Below, in pieces: positions 7,214-8,195 of a stretch of 8,195 nt of DNA. Where the stretch lies: contig CAZLGB010000157.1 in the NCBI GenBank assembly GCA_964558825.1, positions 1 to 8,195 on the forward strand, in the 5' to 3' direction. The translations under genes and the position numbers were made by a program. How positions within the stretch are numbered: the first letter of the stretch is position 1; each line of letters starts with the position of its first letter. Below the pieces are notes generated by a model that was not told where the DNA came from, searched no databases, and saw nothing but the letters and a program-made list of their open reading frames with translations. This stretch comes from Phosphoribacter sp964558825. GTDB lineage: Bacteria > Actinomycetota > Actinomycetes > Actinomycetales > Dermatophilaceae.

Positions 7214-7252
7214 CCACTCCCGCACCAGCCATGGTGGCTGATGCGGGAGTGG
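7214..7252 (-). terminator. terminator hairpin after the PepSY-like gene
   Basis: Two 18-nt arms (7214-7231 and 7235-7252) flank a 3-nt loop. Only one position does not match, and in the minus-strand RNA it becomes a G-U pair, giving an unbroken 18-bp stem. It lies 44 bp past the stop codon of the minus-strand gene at 7297-7797, and the following minus-strand sequence is GCGTTTGGGG, only weakly U-rich. Confidence 0.82.
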
Positions 7253-7296
7253 GTGGTCGGCGGCCTGCTGCGCCGCGACCCGGCGGGTCAGGTGCG

Positions 7297-7797
7297 TCAG
7301 GTGGCCGACGGGGTGCTCGTCGCCGCCGGCTTGTCCTTGCCGGCACCGCGGACGGGGGCGTTGTCGACCGAGGTCACCGAGAAGTTGCCGTCGATGACGA
7401 GGATGATGCGGGTGCCGTCCGGGCGCATCATGTGGGCGCGGTAGGTGCCATCGGTCGCCTTCCAGACCCGCAGCAGGTATGCCGTGGGCTCCTTGGCGGT
7501 CGCGGCCTCGGTGACCTTGACGGCGGTGTCGCCGGTCAGCCCGTGCTGGGCGACGAGGTCCTTGAGCTTGGCGGGGTCGACCTTGCCGGCGCCCTGCCCG
7601 GCCCCCTGCCCGGCGCCCTGCCCGCGGCCGACTCGGGCGCCGAGGCCCTGGCCGGCCCCGGGAGCGCCAGTGGCCTGGACGCTGGAATAGCTCGTCGGGG
7701 TCGTGTTGCCGGCCCGCGCCAACGACGCGCCGCCGAAGGCGATCCCTCCCGCCGCCACGAGGGCTGCCGCCGTGGTGACGATCGTCTGCTGCTTCAC
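7297..7797 (-). CDS. small secreted PepSY-like protein
   Basis: A protein of 166 aa. Residues 1-29 are a signal peptide: MKQQT, a hydrophobic Ala/Val/Gly core and a cleavage site ARA|GN; no lipobox cysteine is seen, so it is probably released or wall-associated. Residues about 36-71 are a Gly/Ala/Gln-rich linker with GQGA repeats. Residues about 72-150 resemble the PepSY-like fold: GLTGDTAVKVTEAA helix, then strands LRVWKATDGTYRAHMMRPDG and ILVIDGNFSVTSV. The tail is Lys/Pro/Ala/Ser/Thr-rich. PepSY domains are linked to protease inhibition or envelope sensing, but I infer no specific target. GTG at 7797 is the start: AAGGAG lies 6 nt upstream and the signal peptide begins there. It has its own terminator at 7214-7252. 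The family call rests on pattern resemblance, the secretion call on a clear signal. Confidence 0.72.
   Translation of the reverse strand: MKQQTIVTTAAALVAAGGIAFGGASLARAGNTTPTSYSSVQATGAPGAGQGLGARVGRGQGAGQGAGQGAGKVDPAKLKDLVAQHGLTGDTAVKVTEAATAKEPTAYLLRVWKATDGTYRAHMMRPDGTRIILVIDGNFSVTSVDNAPVRGAGKDKPAATSTPSAT
7588..7623 (-). repeat. three 12-bp repeats coding GQGA units
   Basis: Units 7588-7599 and 7612-7623 are identical (GGCGCCCTGCCC on the plus strand) and the middle one, 7600-7611, differs by one base. On the coding strand they give the consecutive GQGA residues of the secreted protein's linker (about 59-70). Slippage could readily change copy number without a frameshift. Confidence 0.85.
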
Positions 7798-7857
7798 CGT
7801 GTGCTCCTTGAGTGTCTGGGTTTGTCGCTATCGGACACCCTCAGGTTGGGCGGGGTC

Positions 7858-7863
7858 TGTCAA
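7858..7863 (-). promoter_or_regulatory. perfect -35 hexamer upstream of the secreted protein gene
   Basis: The minus strand reads TTGACA here, 61 bp upstream of the GTG start of the PepSY-like gene. At 17-19 bp downstream there is only GGTGTC/GGGTGT, a poor -10; the nearest better one (CGATAG) is 24 bp away. An inverted repeat TCAC-N6-GTGA (7873-7886) lies just upstream and could be an operator. The promoter assignment is tentative. Confidence 0.35.
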
Positions 7864-7917
7864 CAGATTCCGTCACGTTCCTGTGAAAACGGTATGTGCG
7901 GGGAGTGTTAAGGAGCT

Positions 7918-7958
7918 CGGCGTCCACCATCCCGACCGCGAGATCGGTCGCGGGGTGG
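7918..7958 (+). repeat. 41-bp repeat, copy B (intergenic, palindromic)
   Basis: Matches 5269-5309 at 40 of 41 positions. The core folds as CCACC-(AT)-CC-CGACCG, a 6-nt loop CGAGAT, then CGGTCG-(C)-GG-GGTGG: 13 base pairs with two small bulges. The single difference from copy A (C here, A there) restores a base pair in the inner stem. It lies 121 bp upstream of the secreted protein gene's start. Confidence 0.9.
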
Positions 7959-8082
7959 GCTCGGGCCCAGGGCGCAACGGACGGGGTGGGCGCGGCATAC
8001 GCCACAAGGGGCGGCGTGGGCGGCGTGGGCGGCGCGCCGGTGCCGTCGCGGTGCGACACCGTCGCCCCGTCGCGCCGTTGGC

Positions 8083-8136
8083 CGCTCTAGGGGAGCGTTA
8101 TGCACCTGAGAGGTGCATAACGCTCCCCCTAGAGCG
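8083..8136. repeat. 54-bp near-perfect hairpin element
   Basis: The left arm (8083-8107, 25 nt) and right arm (8111-8136, 26 nt) pair over 25 bp with a single extra C in the right arm and a GAG loop. The arms begin and end with CGCTCTAG/CTAGAGCG and contain AGCGTTATGCACCT and its complement, less GC-rich than the surroundings. There is no U tract on either side. It could be a bidirectional terminator, a dispersed palindromic element or a structured RNA; the sequence alone does not decide. Confidence 0.88.
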
Positions 8137-8195
8137 ACTTCCGACAGCGCCCCGGGGAGTGGTGGGGTTTGGGGTGACGGCGCGGCGTCCTGGGT

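Larger units (their letters stand above)
7798..8195. other. 398-bp gene-free region at the right edge
   Basis: I see no convincing gene. The short open frames here have no ribosome site or family resemblance. The region holds, left to right, the promoter-like signals of the secreted protein gene, the 41-bp repeat copy B, a GC-rich stretch with a 9-bp tandem repeat (8011-8037: GCGGCGTGG twice, then GCGGCGCGC), a 54-bp hairpin, and 59 bp (8137-8195) in which nothing is recognisable. Confidence 0.6.

Noticed and set aside
7873..7886. CRP-type cyclic-AMP receptor site
   Set aside because: The half-sites are in the order TCAC...GTGA, the reverse of the TGTGA-N6-TCACA arrangement required.
6424..7911. 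Plus-strand open frame of 495 codons across DUF3145 and the secreted protein gene
   Set aside because: It crosses two hairpin terminators and two genes with good ribosome sites on the other strand; no domain is recognisable.
7841..8105. Short open frames in the right-hand intergenic region
   Set aside because: No ribosome site, Pro/Arg/Gly-rich low-complexity translations, and they run through the 41-bp repeat and the 9-bp tandem repeat.
8083..8136. The hairpin as an insertion-sequence end or integron attC site
   Set aside because: There is no transposase or integrase, no target-site duplication visible at its edges, and no integron core-site pattern; only a palindrome is supported.

Overview
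The window is about 70% GC with strongly GC-ending codons. The gene families (a bacterial indolepyruvate:ferredoxin oxidoreductase, a DUF3145 protein, an antiporter carrying a UBP-type zinc finger, and a receiver/thioredoxin-reductase-like flavoprotein) point to a high-GC Actinomycetota chromosome. Micrococcales, perhaps Intrasporangiaceae/Dermatophilaceae, is my best guess from style alone. No phage, plasmid, insertion sequence, CRISPR, tRNA or rRNA is visible.

Layout. (1) 1-65 is a 13-bp tandem repeat at the left edge, just past the stop codon of iorB. (2) 69-2697, minus strand, holds iorA-iorB, a translationally coupled pair for the TPP/Fe-S enzyme that oxidatively decarboxylates aryl pyruvates to aryl-acetyl-CoA. 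(3) 2698-2876 is a divergent promoter region. (4) 2877-6427, plus strand, is a two-gene operon: a CPA1-type cation/proton antiporter with a C-terminal UBP zinc finger, then 17 bp later a flavoprotein made of a degenerate receiver domain, a thioredoxin/glutaredoxin-like middle and a thioredoxin-reductase-like part lacking the CxxC. (5) 6508-7023, minus strand, is a DUF3145 gene; a hairpin at 6440-6478 lies between it and the convergent operon. (6) 7297-7797, minus strand, is a small secreted PepSY-like protein with a GQGA-repeat linker and its own terminator hairpin. (7) 7798-8195 is gene-poor. It holds promoter-like signals, a 41-bp near-perfect copy of a segment of the flavoprotein gene, a short 9-bp tandem repeat and a 54-bp near-perfect hairpin.

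How the genes may work together. IorAB feeds aromatic amino-acid catabolism and yields reduced ferredoxin. The antiporter and flavoprotein look like one functional unit in which ion/proton exchange is tied to a cytoplasmic zinc finger and a redox flavoprotein; this link is inference from operon structure and domain content. The other two genes are separate units.

The most striking signal outside the genes is at word level. The tetranucleotide GTAC is absent from all 8195 bases, whereas about 20 would be expected from composition. GGCATAC/GTATGCC occurs 17 times against roughly one expected, as though GTAC were being avoided through tyrosine and preceding codon choice.
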